Of a stretch of 64,000 bases of DNA, positions 9,730-18,091 are shown piece after piece. The translations under genes were made by a program, and so were the position numbers. The notes beneath the pieces were generated by a model. It did not search any database. It saw nothing but the letters and a program-made list of their open reading frames with translations, and was not told where the DNA came from. The stretch's first letter is position 1; each line of letters opens with the position of its first letter. Source of the stretch: Durusdinium trenchii (lineage: Eukaryota; Sar; Dinophyceae; Suessiales; Symbiodiniaceae). The stretch spans positions 443,668-507,667 of the forward strand of contig CAXAMN010013780.1 of the NCBI GenBank assembly GCA_963970005.1, written 5' to 3'.

Positions 9730-11628
9730 ATGCCGGCAGGCAACCCTCCTGAATCTTGGTTGCTTGACGGTGAAACCGAAGACAACGTGTACAAAATCAA
9801 GCACTTGAGAAACATCTCAATCACCAAGTTGCCAACAGATGCAACATCTTGTAGAGAGCGGCGTGCTGCATTGCTTGCGTCGGTGTCGCGCATTGATCTC
9901 ACTGCGCGTGATGTGTTGGTCAAGTACACAACGCATTGCATGGATGCTGGACGAGGTCGGACCTTCAGGGCTACGCTCCAGAATGACCAGTCGTTCATCC
10001 CCTTCAACAAGCACATCGCCGCAGAGCTCATCAAGCAGGACGTCCTCTCCACCAACACGGATTTGGCCCATGAGCTCACTTCCTATGTTGAAGCGTGTAC
10101 TGCAGTCAGCCAAGGTCCAAAAGGAATGGCGTTGTTGAACATTGTCGCATCGTACTATGAGACTGGATTGACTCATTCGGTTGCGCTTGATCAGATGCAC
10201 TTGTTGTCGTTGACGCTTGCAGGCCGGAGTGCCAAGGACCTCACGGAGTTTGTCAGGAAGACCAACTACATCCTCCATGGGTTGAAGCAGTCGGATCGAC
10301 CAGCCCCAGAGACATTGTTTCAGTGGCTATGGCAGCAGGTGAAGCGTGTGCCCATCCTTTCGCGAATCACTGACAAGGTTCGCGAGTCGTCCGGTCGGTC
10401 GAAGAAGAGGACCTTTGAATGGTTGTGGGCACAGATCGCGGAGGAGCTCAGGGAGCGTCGTCATGACCTGAACTATGACAACATCTCCAAAGGCTTGAAG
10501 GACATGCCCAATGCGCCGCTTGCTTGTCCGTCGACTCAGGTCACCAAGGTTGAGAAGGCTCCCAAGCCGCCTAAGGCTCCAAAGACTTCGAAGGAGTCGG
10601 ATGCACCAGCACTTCCCGCTGATGCGAAGGGTGGCAAGGGCAAAGGAAAGAGAACGCCATGTGCTATGCATGCTGCTGGATTGTGTCGCTTTGGTTCGCA
10701 TTGCAGGAACGAACATGTCGGTGATGCAGGTAGTGATACTGCCAAGAAGGCGTACATGAAGTCTCAAGAAGGCCAAGGTGAAAAGGGTTCTAAAGGAAAG
10801 GACGGCAAGGGCAAGAGCAAGGATAGCAAGGGAAAAGGCAAGAAGGGCAAGGATGGTGCTTCATCATCCTCTGTGCCATCAGCGGCAGCTGCTGCAGCCG
10901 CATCCACTGTGACCATCACTGAGGCGAATGCGGAGGAGGTCATGGACGTTTGGAAGAGTTTTTGCGAGTTTGCTCGTAGGGCACTTCCTGCATTGAATGT
11001 CTTCCTCAAGGTCAGCATCCCCATCCTTGCATCCGTTGTCAACTCCATCGTCGAGAATCCAAGCATTGGTGTTGAGCAAGCTGCAGGTATGTTGCATCCA
11101 ACTGTTGAGGACTTTCGCAACTTGTCGCTTGAGTTCATTGGTGATACGGGCGCTGCGCATGACATTGGGTCGTTCAAGGCGCTTGCCGATCAGGGTTTTG
11201 ACCGTGAGATGTTGGAGCCTTGGTTGAAGTGTTTGGATAACCCTGTGAGGTTTTCCACGGGAGGAGGACCCCAAACTTCCTCAGAGGCACTTCGCATCTA
11301 TGCCAAGAGCGTGGGTGATTTGAACCTCCACTTGTTGAAGAACTGTCCGTTGGCCATGTCGATTGGCAAACAGGTCAGCAAAGGCCGCACTTTTGTTTGG
11401 GAGCATGGCAAGGTTCCATTCATTGCTCTTGACCACAAGAAGTGCAGGGTATGGTGTCCCACTGAACACCGCTGGTATGCGAGAAGGGTTCAGAATGATG
11501 TGCCCATCTTCTCGTTGCACGCGTCAGGGGGGCCACAACAAGGACTGAACTTCAACCACAACAAGAAGCTGTACCAGCCCGCTGTTGTTGCTGAGTGTCG
11601 AGTCGTGCTTTTGCGGAGACTGCCTTGA
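9730..11628 (+). CDS. E1 gag-protease
   Basis: Residues 1-270 are the capsid-like region, similar in layout to E3 gag (LHGLKQSDRPAPETLFQWL here, LGQLPNADRPANSLMSKWL in E3). A Lys/Gly-rich linker surrounds a CCCH finger at about residue 311 (CAMHAAGLCRFGSHCRNEH, spacing 7-5-3). CCCH fingers bind RNA and here replace the usual CCHC knuckle. At about residue 470 the aspartic protease motif EFIGDTGAAHDIGS appears, with the catalytic D-T-G. Coding upstream of the called Met is continuous back to about 9590, so this Met is not the true start. The frame is lost near 11600, where the next frame takes over. Confidence 0.8.
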   Translation: MPAGNPPESWLLDGETEDNVYKIKHLRNISITKLPTDATSCRERRAALLASVSRIDLTARDVLVKYTTHCMDAGRGRTFRATLQNDQSFIPFNKHIAAELIKQDVLSTNTDLAHELTSYVEACTAVSQGPKGMALLNIVASYYETGLTHSVALDQMHLLSLTLAGRSAKDLTEFVRKTNYILHGLKQSDRPAPETLFQWLWQQVKRVPILSRITDKVRESSGRSKKRTFEWLWAQIAEELRERRHDLNYDNISKGLKDMPNAPLACPSTQVTKVEKAPKPPKAPKTSKESDAPALPADAKGGKGKGKRTPCAMHAAGLCRFGSHCRNEHVGDAGSDTAKKAYMKSQEGQGEKGSKGKDGKGKSKDSKGKGKKGKDGASSSSVPSAAAAAAASTVTITEANAEEVMDVWKSFCEFARRALPALNVFLKVSIPILASVVNSIVENPSIGVEQAAGMLHPTVEDFRNLSLEFIGDTGAAHDIGSFKALADQGFDREMLEPWLKCLDNPVRFSTGGGPQTSSEALRIYAKSVGDLNLHLLKNCPLAMSIGKQVSKGRTFVWEHGKVPFIALDHKKCRVWCPTEHRWYARRVQNDVPIFSLHASGGPQQGLNFNHNKKLYQPAVVAECRVVLLRRLP

Positions 11629-12358
11629 GCGGCTTCCTGCTTGTGTTTGTTCCATCTACCCGGGGGAGGATGCAGGCTTTAAAGTTGGAGACCAGGAAAT
11701 CGCAGCTTCTAGCGCGTGTGAGCCGGTTGAGGGTTTGGTTGTAACAGAGACAAACAAGGAACATAGAAGAAGACAGCATCGCAAGGACAACAAGCGTCGC
11801 AAATGGGAGGCCATGAAGAAGACCCGTCTTGTTGAGAAGGGGCAAAAGAAGCTTCCGCGTGGTGAGTTGTCCATGGTTGTGATGATGCGTGACATGGTTG
11901 AGTTCTACACCACACAGGCCCAGACCAATAAAGGCAAGGTAGCAAAACGCTTTGAGGCACTGGCCGTCGAGGTGATGAAGGAGCTCGAGAGTTTTGAACA
12001 ACCACAAATGCAGACTGACCCAACCTGTTTGACTGCAAGCACTGTGAAGCAGCATTCAAGGCAGACTGGCCTCAAGGGCCATGGCATGCTCATTGAGTTG
12101 TGCACCGAGCCGGACTCCAACCTAGGTGTTGTAGGTGAGAGATTGAATGTCAAGGTCACACGTTGTACCAAGGAGGTGAACAATCTAGAGTATGAAAGCA
12201 CCACGTCGCACCTGAAGAACTTCATTCGTGAACACCCAGGCATTGATTTGTGGCTAGCCTTCCTTGTGGCCCGTGGGGGCAATGGCAGTACCTCAATGCG
12301 CACCGCTATGGGGCAGAGTTCAGAAAGAAGTTGGCCAAGTCGAGAGACTTGTCGTTGA
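11585..12358 (+). CDS. E1 linker and first half of methyltransferase-like domain
   Basis: Continues the polyprotein in a shifted frame after protease. A basic stretch (HRRRQHRKDNKRRKWEAMKK) and a helical linker precede GHGMLIELCTEPDSNLG, which aligns by eye with FIEFCCEENSSIS of E3, the probable SAM-binding strand and loop (motif I). The real frame leaves this ORF near 12255, after PGIDLW, where the downstream ORF picks up with ASLPCGPWG. The last 30 or so codons are therefore out of frame. Confidence 0.55.
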   Translation: MLLSVESCFCGDCLERLPACVCSIYPGEDAGFKVGDQEIAASSACEPVEGLVVTETNKEHRRRQHRKDNKRRKWEAMKKTRLVEKGQKKLPRGELSMVVMMRDMVEFYTTQAQTNKGKVAKRFEALAVEVMKELESFEQPQMQTDPTCLTASTVKQHSRQTGLKGHGMLIELCTEPDSNLGVVGERLNVKVTRCTKEVNNLEYESTTSHLKNFIREHPGIDLWLAFLVARGGNGSTSMRTAMGQSSERSWPSRETCR

Positions 12359-12789
12359 AGCTGCTTGATCGTTTTTGTGAGCTTGCTAGGTGCATTGTTG
12401 AGCATGGTGGGGATGTTCATTTTGAATGGCCCAGACATGCATTGGGTTGGAAGCAGGCTGCATTGTGCCAGCTCATTCGAGACATTGGCATGACAGTGGT
12501 GAATTTTGATGGTTGTGCGGTTGGACTTGTTGATCGGCAGGGCACGCCGTTCCTCAAGAAGTGGCGAGTGGCAACAACAAATGAGAACCTCGCAAAGAAC
12601 CTGAACGAGTGTCGTTGCAAGCATGGTACTGGATTTAAACATGCACCCATCACAGGTTCCAATACGAGCGCAACTGCAAAGTACCCAGAGATCATGTGTG
12701 AGATCGTCTTCTCTTCTTTGTTTCCTGACCTTGTTTTCAAGGAGGTGCCCGCCATGCCCGTTTGTGAGGCAGCTGTTTGCGTGCCCTAA
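12250..12789 (+). CDS. E1 second half of methyltransferase-like domain, cut by a transposon
   Basis: Begins with SLPCGPWGQW, matching SLPCTVWSPW in E3. The Pro-Cys pair sits where C5-methyltransferases keep the catalytic Cys (motif IV). VHFEWPRHALGW and VNFDGCAVGL follow and correspond to motif VI- and VIII-like positions in E3 (VTFEWSRDSEGW, VRIDGCAFGL). The stop at 12787-12789 lies inside the terminal repeat of the nested transposon (12784-20231), so the protein is truncated by that insertion. The E3 relationship is clear by eye; the methyltransferase assignment rests on motif order only. Confidence 0.55.
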   Translation: MASLPCGPWGQWQYLNAHRYGAEFRKKLAKSRDLSLKLLDRFCELARCIVEHGGDVHFEWPRHALGWKQAALCQLIRDIGMTVVNFDGCAVGLVDRQGTPFLKKWRVATTNENLAKNLNECRCKHGTGFKHAPITGSNTSATAKYPEIMCEIVFSSLFPDLVFKEVPAMPVCEAAVCVP

Positions 12790-12798
12790 GGATCCGAG

Positions 12799-13015
12799 AA
12801 TCTACTTTTCATGGCTGCCAGCCACTTTCCAAGGTTCTGGCCCCCTAGAAGCCAATGCTGGAAGATAAGATTTGTGGCTGGCAGCTAGGATTCATGGCTG
12901 GCAGCCACAAATCTTATCTTCTCAAAACTGGCTGGCAGCCATGAAAAGTAGATTCTACTTCTAAATGTGGCTTCTGCCCAAACTCATGTTACCACCTCCA
13001 AGAAGCGCTTCTTGG
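12799..13015. repeat. Left subterminal inverted repeats of nested transposon
   Basis: gaatctacttttcatggc near 12798 recurs inverted at about 12934-12955, with several ggctg(g/c)cagcc copies between. A perfect 18-bp palindrome centred on aagcgctt lies at 12998-13015. Confidence 0.75.
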
Positions 13016-13069
13016 AAACAAGATATTTGATATGTTGCAGCTGTTTGGCTTTAAGCAAGCTAGGTATAG

Positions 13070-13984
13070 ATGTCAGGAGAAGCAACGCTGCCCATCCCCC
13101 AGCCTGCAATAAAGGCAGATATCAGCAAGCTGGTGGCCTTTGCAAAAGGCTTCCCTGACTCTTGCAATGCAAACCTGTGGCCAGCTGACCCTGAAGAAGC
13201 CTGCACAAGGCATGCATTGTTTTTGGGTGTGTGGTTCAAGCATGGGGCTTTGAGCAAGCCTGTGGAAAGGCAAGCAATGAAAGAAGCCAACCATAAATTG
13301 ACCACATCAGAATGCAAGTTGATCGTGAACCAAATTCATGAATGCAAAAACTTTCTGAGAAGAAAATGGAAAAATCTCAAGACTGGAGAAAAAACCTCTG
13401 GTCTATTGATGGGTTTGATGCAAAGTCTGTTTGGCACTCCACAGCCTGCAGAAAGGCCAGTGAGAAGGCTTAACCAGAAGACACCAAAAAAGAAAGCCCT
13501 TCAGCCTGCAGAAGAGAAGCCTGAGCAAGGCCCAGCACCTATCACTTTTTTAGAATCCCCAGCTGCCATTCTACCATCAGACCAAGAGGTGGTGGAAATC
13601 GAAAGTACAGCTGCAAGCACAGCAGTGTCACAACAAGATCTGGAGCCTGCAAAAAGGCCATCATGCAAAAAAGCGCCAAAGAAAGTGCCAGCCTGCAAAA
13701 GGCCAAGTGCAGCAAGCAAAGCCAAGGCATGTTGGAAGAAGAGCCTTTCCTTTGGGTTTGTTAAGGAAACTAAAGCTTCAAACAAGGCTTACATTGTGTC
13801 CAAGCCTGAAGAAGGCAGCAAGCCAACTTGCCTGGTGAATGTGCAATTGCCTAGGGGTCCTGACCAAGACAGAGTCATGTCTGCACTTATGGCTAAAGCC
13901 TGCGAAGAGGCAAGCCTGGAGAAAAAGCAGCTGGTCTCATACAAAGATCAGCTGCTGAAGGACTCGCCAGCACAGCCTGCATAA
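13070..13984 (+). CDS. Nested transposon ORF N1, unknown protein
   Basis: 304 codons from an ATG. The N-terminal third (VAFAKGFPDSCNANLWPADP; GVWFKHGALSKPVERQAM) is globular-looking. The middle is Lys/Pro/Ala-rich and basic (KRPSCKKAPKKVPACKRPSA), suggesting nucleic-acid binding. A short C-terminal globular segment follows. I recognise no family. The GCCTG-N-AAGGC motif is embedded repeatedly, mostly read as QPAE, KPEQG or similar. As the first ORF of the element it may be an accessory DNA-binding protein comparable to TNPA of En/Spm; that is inference. Confidence 0.6.
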   Translation: MSGEATLPIPQPAIKADISKLVAFAKGFPDSCNANLWPADPEEACTRHALFLGVWFKHGALSKPVERQAMKEANHKLTTSECKLIVNQIHECKNFLRRKWKNLKTGEKTSGLLMGLMQSLFGTPQPAERPVRRLNQKTPKKKALQPAEEKPEQGPAPITFLESPAAILPSDQEVVEIESTAASTAVSQQDLEPAKRPSCKKAPKKVPACKRPSAASKAKACWKKSLSFGFVKETKASNKAYIVSKPEEGSKPTCLVNVQLPRGPDQDRVMSALMAKACEEASLEKKQLVSYKDQLLKDSPAQPA

Positions 13985-14656
13985 AGGCACCCCTTGGTGA
14001 GGATCAAGGGACAGACAGCACAAAGGCCACTGGGGAGAAGCCTGAGCAAGGCACCATTGGCTTGCACAGCCTGCATGAAGGCCAGCTTTAGATTCCAGCC
14101 TGCACAAAGGCCCTTACTGTACAGTTCAGCACTTGCTCGCTGTGGTTTTTGAAAAAAGAGCCTATGTAGGGTAGGGCACAGCCATGTTTAAAAGAACTGT
14201 TTTGTGTTTTGGGGGGCCACTGTTTAAAAGGGGGTTCATGAACCGATGGCTCAAGAAGCATGCACAAATCCCATGGACATGTGCACAGCAACACACAGCA
14301 ACACACCACATACACACACTCTACCATGACAAACCGAGACAGCTCCATGCCACACACACACTCCACACCAATGACACACTTTGAAGCACCATGCATGCCT
14401 GTGCAACATGCATGTTTTGTGTATCATGTCGATGAAAAACACACAAACCCACAGAGACATATCTTCATGCAGCCATATTTTTGTAACACTTCATGCTTCA
14501 AACTTCAGGTGCCCACACTTTCAACTTTCACAGACTCACACATGACATTTGCAAATCACATGTATACACACTTCCATTTCATACACACTTCACAGCTCAT
14601 AGATTTACACACAGCTTATATAGGGCACAACCAGGGTAGGACAGATTGCTTTGGCC
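13985..14656 (+). other. N1-N2 spacer of nested transposon
   Basis: Non-coding as far as I can see. It holds four GCCTG-N-AAGGC copies just after N1 (13977-14110) and an A/C-rich stretch with repeated cacaca (14280-14600). Confidence 0.5.
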
Positions 14657-15964
14657 ATGGCTTTCTTGTTCCACCTGCCCAGCCTGAACAAGGCCTTGCT
14701 CTTGATTGTGGTGTTGAGCCTGCAGAAGGCAACTCTCCTGGAAGGGGTCCAAGGCAGCTTTCCCTGGTGGAGGGTGAGGCTGTTCAGGGGCACTAGGTGG
14801 TTGTGGGATGTGGATTCCCAAGCCTGGACAAGGCTCACCAATGACCAAGAGCAAGAACTGGATTGCCTGGAGTTCGATGAGCCTGAAGTAGGCCAATTTA
14901 TACAGCACCAATCCCAACAGTGTGGATACACTGGGGATTGGTCAGTTGATGCTGCCCCACCTGTCTGGGATAGGTGGGCTGAAGGTTGGGTAAGGCATCA
15001 GCCTGGACAAGGCTCTGGTCACCAAGAGCCTGAACAAGGCAGATCTTCTTCTTGGAGGTCCCATGACCAGCCTGAACAAGGCACATCTTCTTCTTGGAGG
15101 TCCCATGGCCAGCCTGAACAAGGCACATCTTCTTCTTGGAGGTCCCATGGGCAGGCTGAGCAAGGCAGATCTTCTAGTTGGTGGTGCAATGAGCCTGAAC
15201 AAGGCAGATCTTCTTCTTGGAGGTCAAGTCCAGAGCCTGAGCAAAGGCAGCCAAGGTACTCAAAGGTTGAGCCTGGAAAGGCCCAGTGGCAATACTGGGA
15301 TGATTGGTCATCAGAGGATGAATCTTCCCATTGGGATGATGACCAATGGGAAGATTGGAGGGGCTATGCTGATTGGCAAGATTGGAATGAAAGCCCGTAT
15401 GAGGGCAACCCTAGGTGGCTGAGCAGGGGCCCAGTGTCAGCCAAAAGAAGGTTTGAAAGGAGAAGGCTGATTCAAAGGGGTGAGCCTGTACCAAGGCATT
15501 TGGAGCCTTATGATTGGGTTGCCAATTGTGAGAACAAAGAAATGAAAAGAGAAATTCACAGGTGGCAGCAGCAAGCCATGGCGATGGAAAGGCAGGAGAG
15601 GGCAAGAAGAGGCCTTGAGCCTGGACCAAGGCAGTGCAGGGCCAGAAGCAAAAGCCAGCACAGACCAAAACCTCCAGAACCTCCTAAACCAAGGAGGGCT
15701 CAGCCTGCACAAGGCACACCAGCCCAGCCTGAACAAGGCCAATTCCAGCCAACAGCTACAAAAGAAGAGACAGTTCCAGAAGGCAAAAAGCCCAAGCCCA
15801 ATGCAGAAAGTGCACCAAAGCCTGCAGATGCTGAGCAGGCAGTGGAGCCTGAGCCTGCAGGAGGGCAGAATGAGCAGCCTGCACAAGGCCAGAATGAGCA
15901 GCCCAAAAAAGGAGATGATGCTGCTCATGATGGTGCTGATGATGGAGGCATTGAGGATTTCTGA
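14657..15964 (+). CDS. Nested transposon ORF N2, repeat-rich Gln/Pro/Trp protein
   Basis: The frame opens at 14651, but the first ATG is 14657. The N-terminus is hydrophobic (MAFLFHLPSLNKALLLIVVL), resembling a signal anchor, although the SLNKA and SLQKA in it are translations of the dispersed DNA motif. A Trp-rich segment follows (WWRVRLFRGTRWLWDVD). About residues 115-200 are 14-residue repeats of the form EQGTSSSWRSHGQP. The C-terminal half is rich in Trp/Asp (HWDDDQWEDW) and then basic, Pro/Gln-rich. No family recognised. Confidence 0.6.
   Translation: MAFLFHLPSLNKALLLIVVLSLQKATLLEGVQGSFPWWRVRLFRGTRWLWDVDSQAWTRLTNDQEQELDCLEFDEPEVGQFIQHQSQQCGYTGDWSVDAAPPVWDRWAEGWVRHQPGQGSGHQEPEQGRSSSWRSHDQPEQGTSSSWRSHGQPEQGTSSSWRSHGQAEQGRSSSWWCNEPEQGRSSSWRSSPEPEQRQPRYSKVEPGKAQWQYWDDWSSEDESSHWDDDQWEDWRGYADWQDWNESPYEGNPRWLSRGPVSAKRRFERRRLIQRGEPVPRHLEPYDWVANCENKEMKREIHRWQQQAMAMERQERARRGLEPGPRQCRARSKSQHRPKPPEPPKPRRAQPAQGTPAQPEQGQFQPTATKEETVPEGKKPKPNAESAPKPADAEQAVEPEPAGGQNEQPAQGQNEQPKKGDDAAHDGADDGGIEDF
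15000..15240. repeat. 42-bp tandem repeat inside N2
   Basis: About five units of agcctgaacaaggc(a) followed by catcttcttcttggaggtcc, each starting with one copy of the dispersed palindrome; the last units are diverged. Confidence 0.8.
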
Positions 15965-16468
15965 GTGAGCACTGCACAGCTCAAGCCTGAACAAAGGCCA
16001 GCACACCCCATACCTAAAGCCTGAACCAAGGCCAATTCCACCACTTGTCAGCTCAAGCCTGAACAAAGGCCAGCACACAAGCCTGAACAAAGGCCAATTC
16101 CACCACTTGTCAGCTCAAGCCTGAACAAGGCCAGCGCACCCCATAGCTGAAGCCTGAACAAAGGCCAACTCCACCACTGGTCAGCTCAAGCCTGAACAAA
16201 GGCCATTCAAAACCACAGCTGTCTTCTAGCCTGGATAAAGGCTTGTACAGAAATGGAGCCTTGGCAGCCCTGCAAAAAAGCTCTTTGGGTGGGGAGTGGG
16301 GTTTTGTGGTTGGTTGTTGCTGGTGGTGGTGGTGGCTGTTGGATTAGGGGAAGCCTGGAACAGGTATACTACTTGAGATGTGAGTGGTTCACCCCCAAGG
16401 TCTTGAAGGTGAGTGGTTCACCCCAAAATTGGTAAGGTGAGCCTGCAAAAGGCCAGAAACACCAAAGC
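15965..16468 (+). other. N2-N3 spacer with motif tandem
   Basis: Between 15980 and 16245 the palindrome recurs about every 30-35 bases in the pattern caagcctgaacaaaggcc plus agcacacc or aattccacc. No ORF is supported. Confidence 0.6.
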
Positions 16469-16624
16469 AAAAAGTACCAAAAAAGTACGAAAATCGTACT
16501 TTCGTACTTTTGTACTTTTATATGTTTTTATATATTTCCTTTTAAATTAATAAGGAAATATACAAAAAGTACAAAAGTACGAAAGTACGATTTTCGTACT
16601 TTTTCGTACTTTTTGTTACTTTTT
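16469..16624. mobile_element. 156-bp fold-back (MITE-like) element
   Basis: Two arms of about 65-70 bp with repeated aaaagtac / gtactttt units are inverted around an AT-rich centre (ttaaattaat near 16541). Stem pairs such as cgaaaatcgtacttt and aaagtacgattttcg are matched on both sides. It lies between N2 and N3 and codes for nothing. Confidence 0.8.
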
Positions 16625-16742
16625 GGGTCTCTCAGCACCTCTGCTGCAGCTTTTGAAAAATCAAGGGCAGACCACCAACACACCAGAACCTTCAAACAAC
16701 CAACACCACACAACAAGCACAAACACACCAAACCTGGCACCC

Positions 16743-17942
16743 ATGCCACCTAGAAAGAGGCCATCAGCCATGGGACCACCAGAGCCTGAACAAGGCACCA
16801 TTGTAGTGAAGCAAGAGACAGCCACTCCTCACAAAGACAAGTGTGAGGAAGGCACCCCTACCAAGGATGGTGGCTCACCCCAAGCACCCAGAATCAGAAT
16901 GAAAGTTTCGCCAAAAGCTGTAGCCAAGGCCAAGGCCAAAGCCAGGGCCAAGGCCAATGCCCAAAGTCAGCCTGCAGAAGGCCATTATGAGGCACCTGAC
17001 AGGGAAGCTTGGAAGGATGTGCGCTATCAGCTGCAGAAGCTGGAGAAGGCTGGGAAAGGTTCAAGCCTGAGAAAAGGCTGGCAGAATGTCCAAGGGCAAG
17101 GTCAAATGGCAAAAAGAAAGTGGTACTATGAAGTCTTTATGCTTGATCCTGAAGTCAGCAAAAAGGCTTGCCACAAGACAAGTCTGCAAGAGAAAGGCAC
17201 AGAGTCAAGCCTGCAGAAAGGCTGGGTTACGAAATATGTTGTAGGGAAAATGGAGGGGGCCAACCCCAATTCCCCTGACTTCGAGGAGTTGTGCGATGCA
17301 GCTGTCACATCCTTGGAATCCAAGGACCATTGGAATCCATTGTGGGCCCAGAAAGGGGTGAAGCTGTATTGGTATGAGAAAAGAATGATGGATGTGGAGA
17401 AAGAAAAAAGCAGCAGCTCCACACAGGTCAAGCAGGAAGTGGAGCTGGACACTCCCACTTTCCAGCATGTGGAAGGCTTGCTGGCCTACCAACCGCCTGA
17501 AGCAGAAAGGCTCAAGCTTGGTCAAAGGCCTGACCCTGATCCACCAAGGGGCCATGAGGACCCACCCCCTGCAGGTGAGCCTGACCCTTGTGAAGCCTAC
17601 AAGATGGCCTTGAAAAGCCTGAAGAAGGCCATCAGTGCTCTCAGCACCAGCCTGGACAAAGGCTCTGTGTTGAAAGAAGCTATTGCCCAAAAGCAGAATG
17701 ATAGTGACCCACATGTCAAGGCCCATATGGACAGCCTGAAGCAAGGCTTGGTTGAGTATGGCAAAAAGAAACAGGAGTGGCTAAAGAGGTTGGGCACCTT
17801 CAGCCAGCAAGTTGACCCAGCAGATGCTCCAGGCTCGCTTGAAGAGGTCAACAAGGTGAAAGCTGCATGTGAGGAAGACCTCAAGAGCCTGAACAAGGCC
17901 TGGGGACCAGCAAAGCTTTGGGCCAAGAATGAAGGGATATAG
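16743..17942 (+). CDS. Nested transposon ORF N3, unknown Lys/Glu-rich protein
   Basis: The frame is open from 16623, but the first ATG is 16743 (MPPRKRPSAMGPP). An Ala/Lys stretch (VAKAKAKARAKANAQ) follows a disordered N-terminus. The middle region (REAWKDVRYQLQKLEKAGKG; KRKWYYEVFMLDPE) and a charged, helical C-terminal part look folded. The dispersed DNA motif is read mainly as SLRKGW, SLQKGW, SLKKA, SLDKGS and SLNKAW, so at least eight copies are in this frame. No family recognised. Confidence 0.6.
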   Translation: MPPRKRPSAMGPPEPEQGTIVVKQETATPHKDKCEEGTPTKDGGSPQAPRIRMKVSPKAVAKAKAKARAKANAQSQPAEGHYEAPDREAWKDVRYQLQKLEKAGKGSSLRKGWQNVQGQGQMAKRKWYYEVFMLDPEVSKKACHKTSLQEKGTESSLQKGWVTKYVVGKMEGANPNSPDFEELCDAAVTSLESKDHWNPLWAQKGVKLYWYEKRMMDVEKEKSSSSTQVKQEVELDTPTFQHVEGLLAYQPPEAERLKLGQRPDPDPPRGHEDPPPAGEPDPCEAYKMALKSLKKAISALSTSLDKGSVLKEAIAQKQNDSDPHVKAHMDSLKQGLVEYGKKKQEWLKRLGTFSQQVDPADAPGSLEEVNKVKAACEEDLKSLNKAWGPAKLWAKNEGI

Positions 17943-18091
17943 CCTGAACAAGGCTTTGAACAAGCACTGGCATTGGATAGCAGCCTGTGCAAGGCCTGTA
18001 CAGCTGGATGGCAGCAGGATGAAAAAAAGAGCTGGACTTGGGTGGTGGGGGTAGGGGAGAATAGGGGACTAATGAAAATTGGTGGCTCTAG

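Noticed and set aside
15437..16090. 217-codon minus-strand ORF opposite N2
   Set aside because: It repeats FRL/CRL translations of the dispersed palindrome and is a mirror of the + strand repeat ORF.
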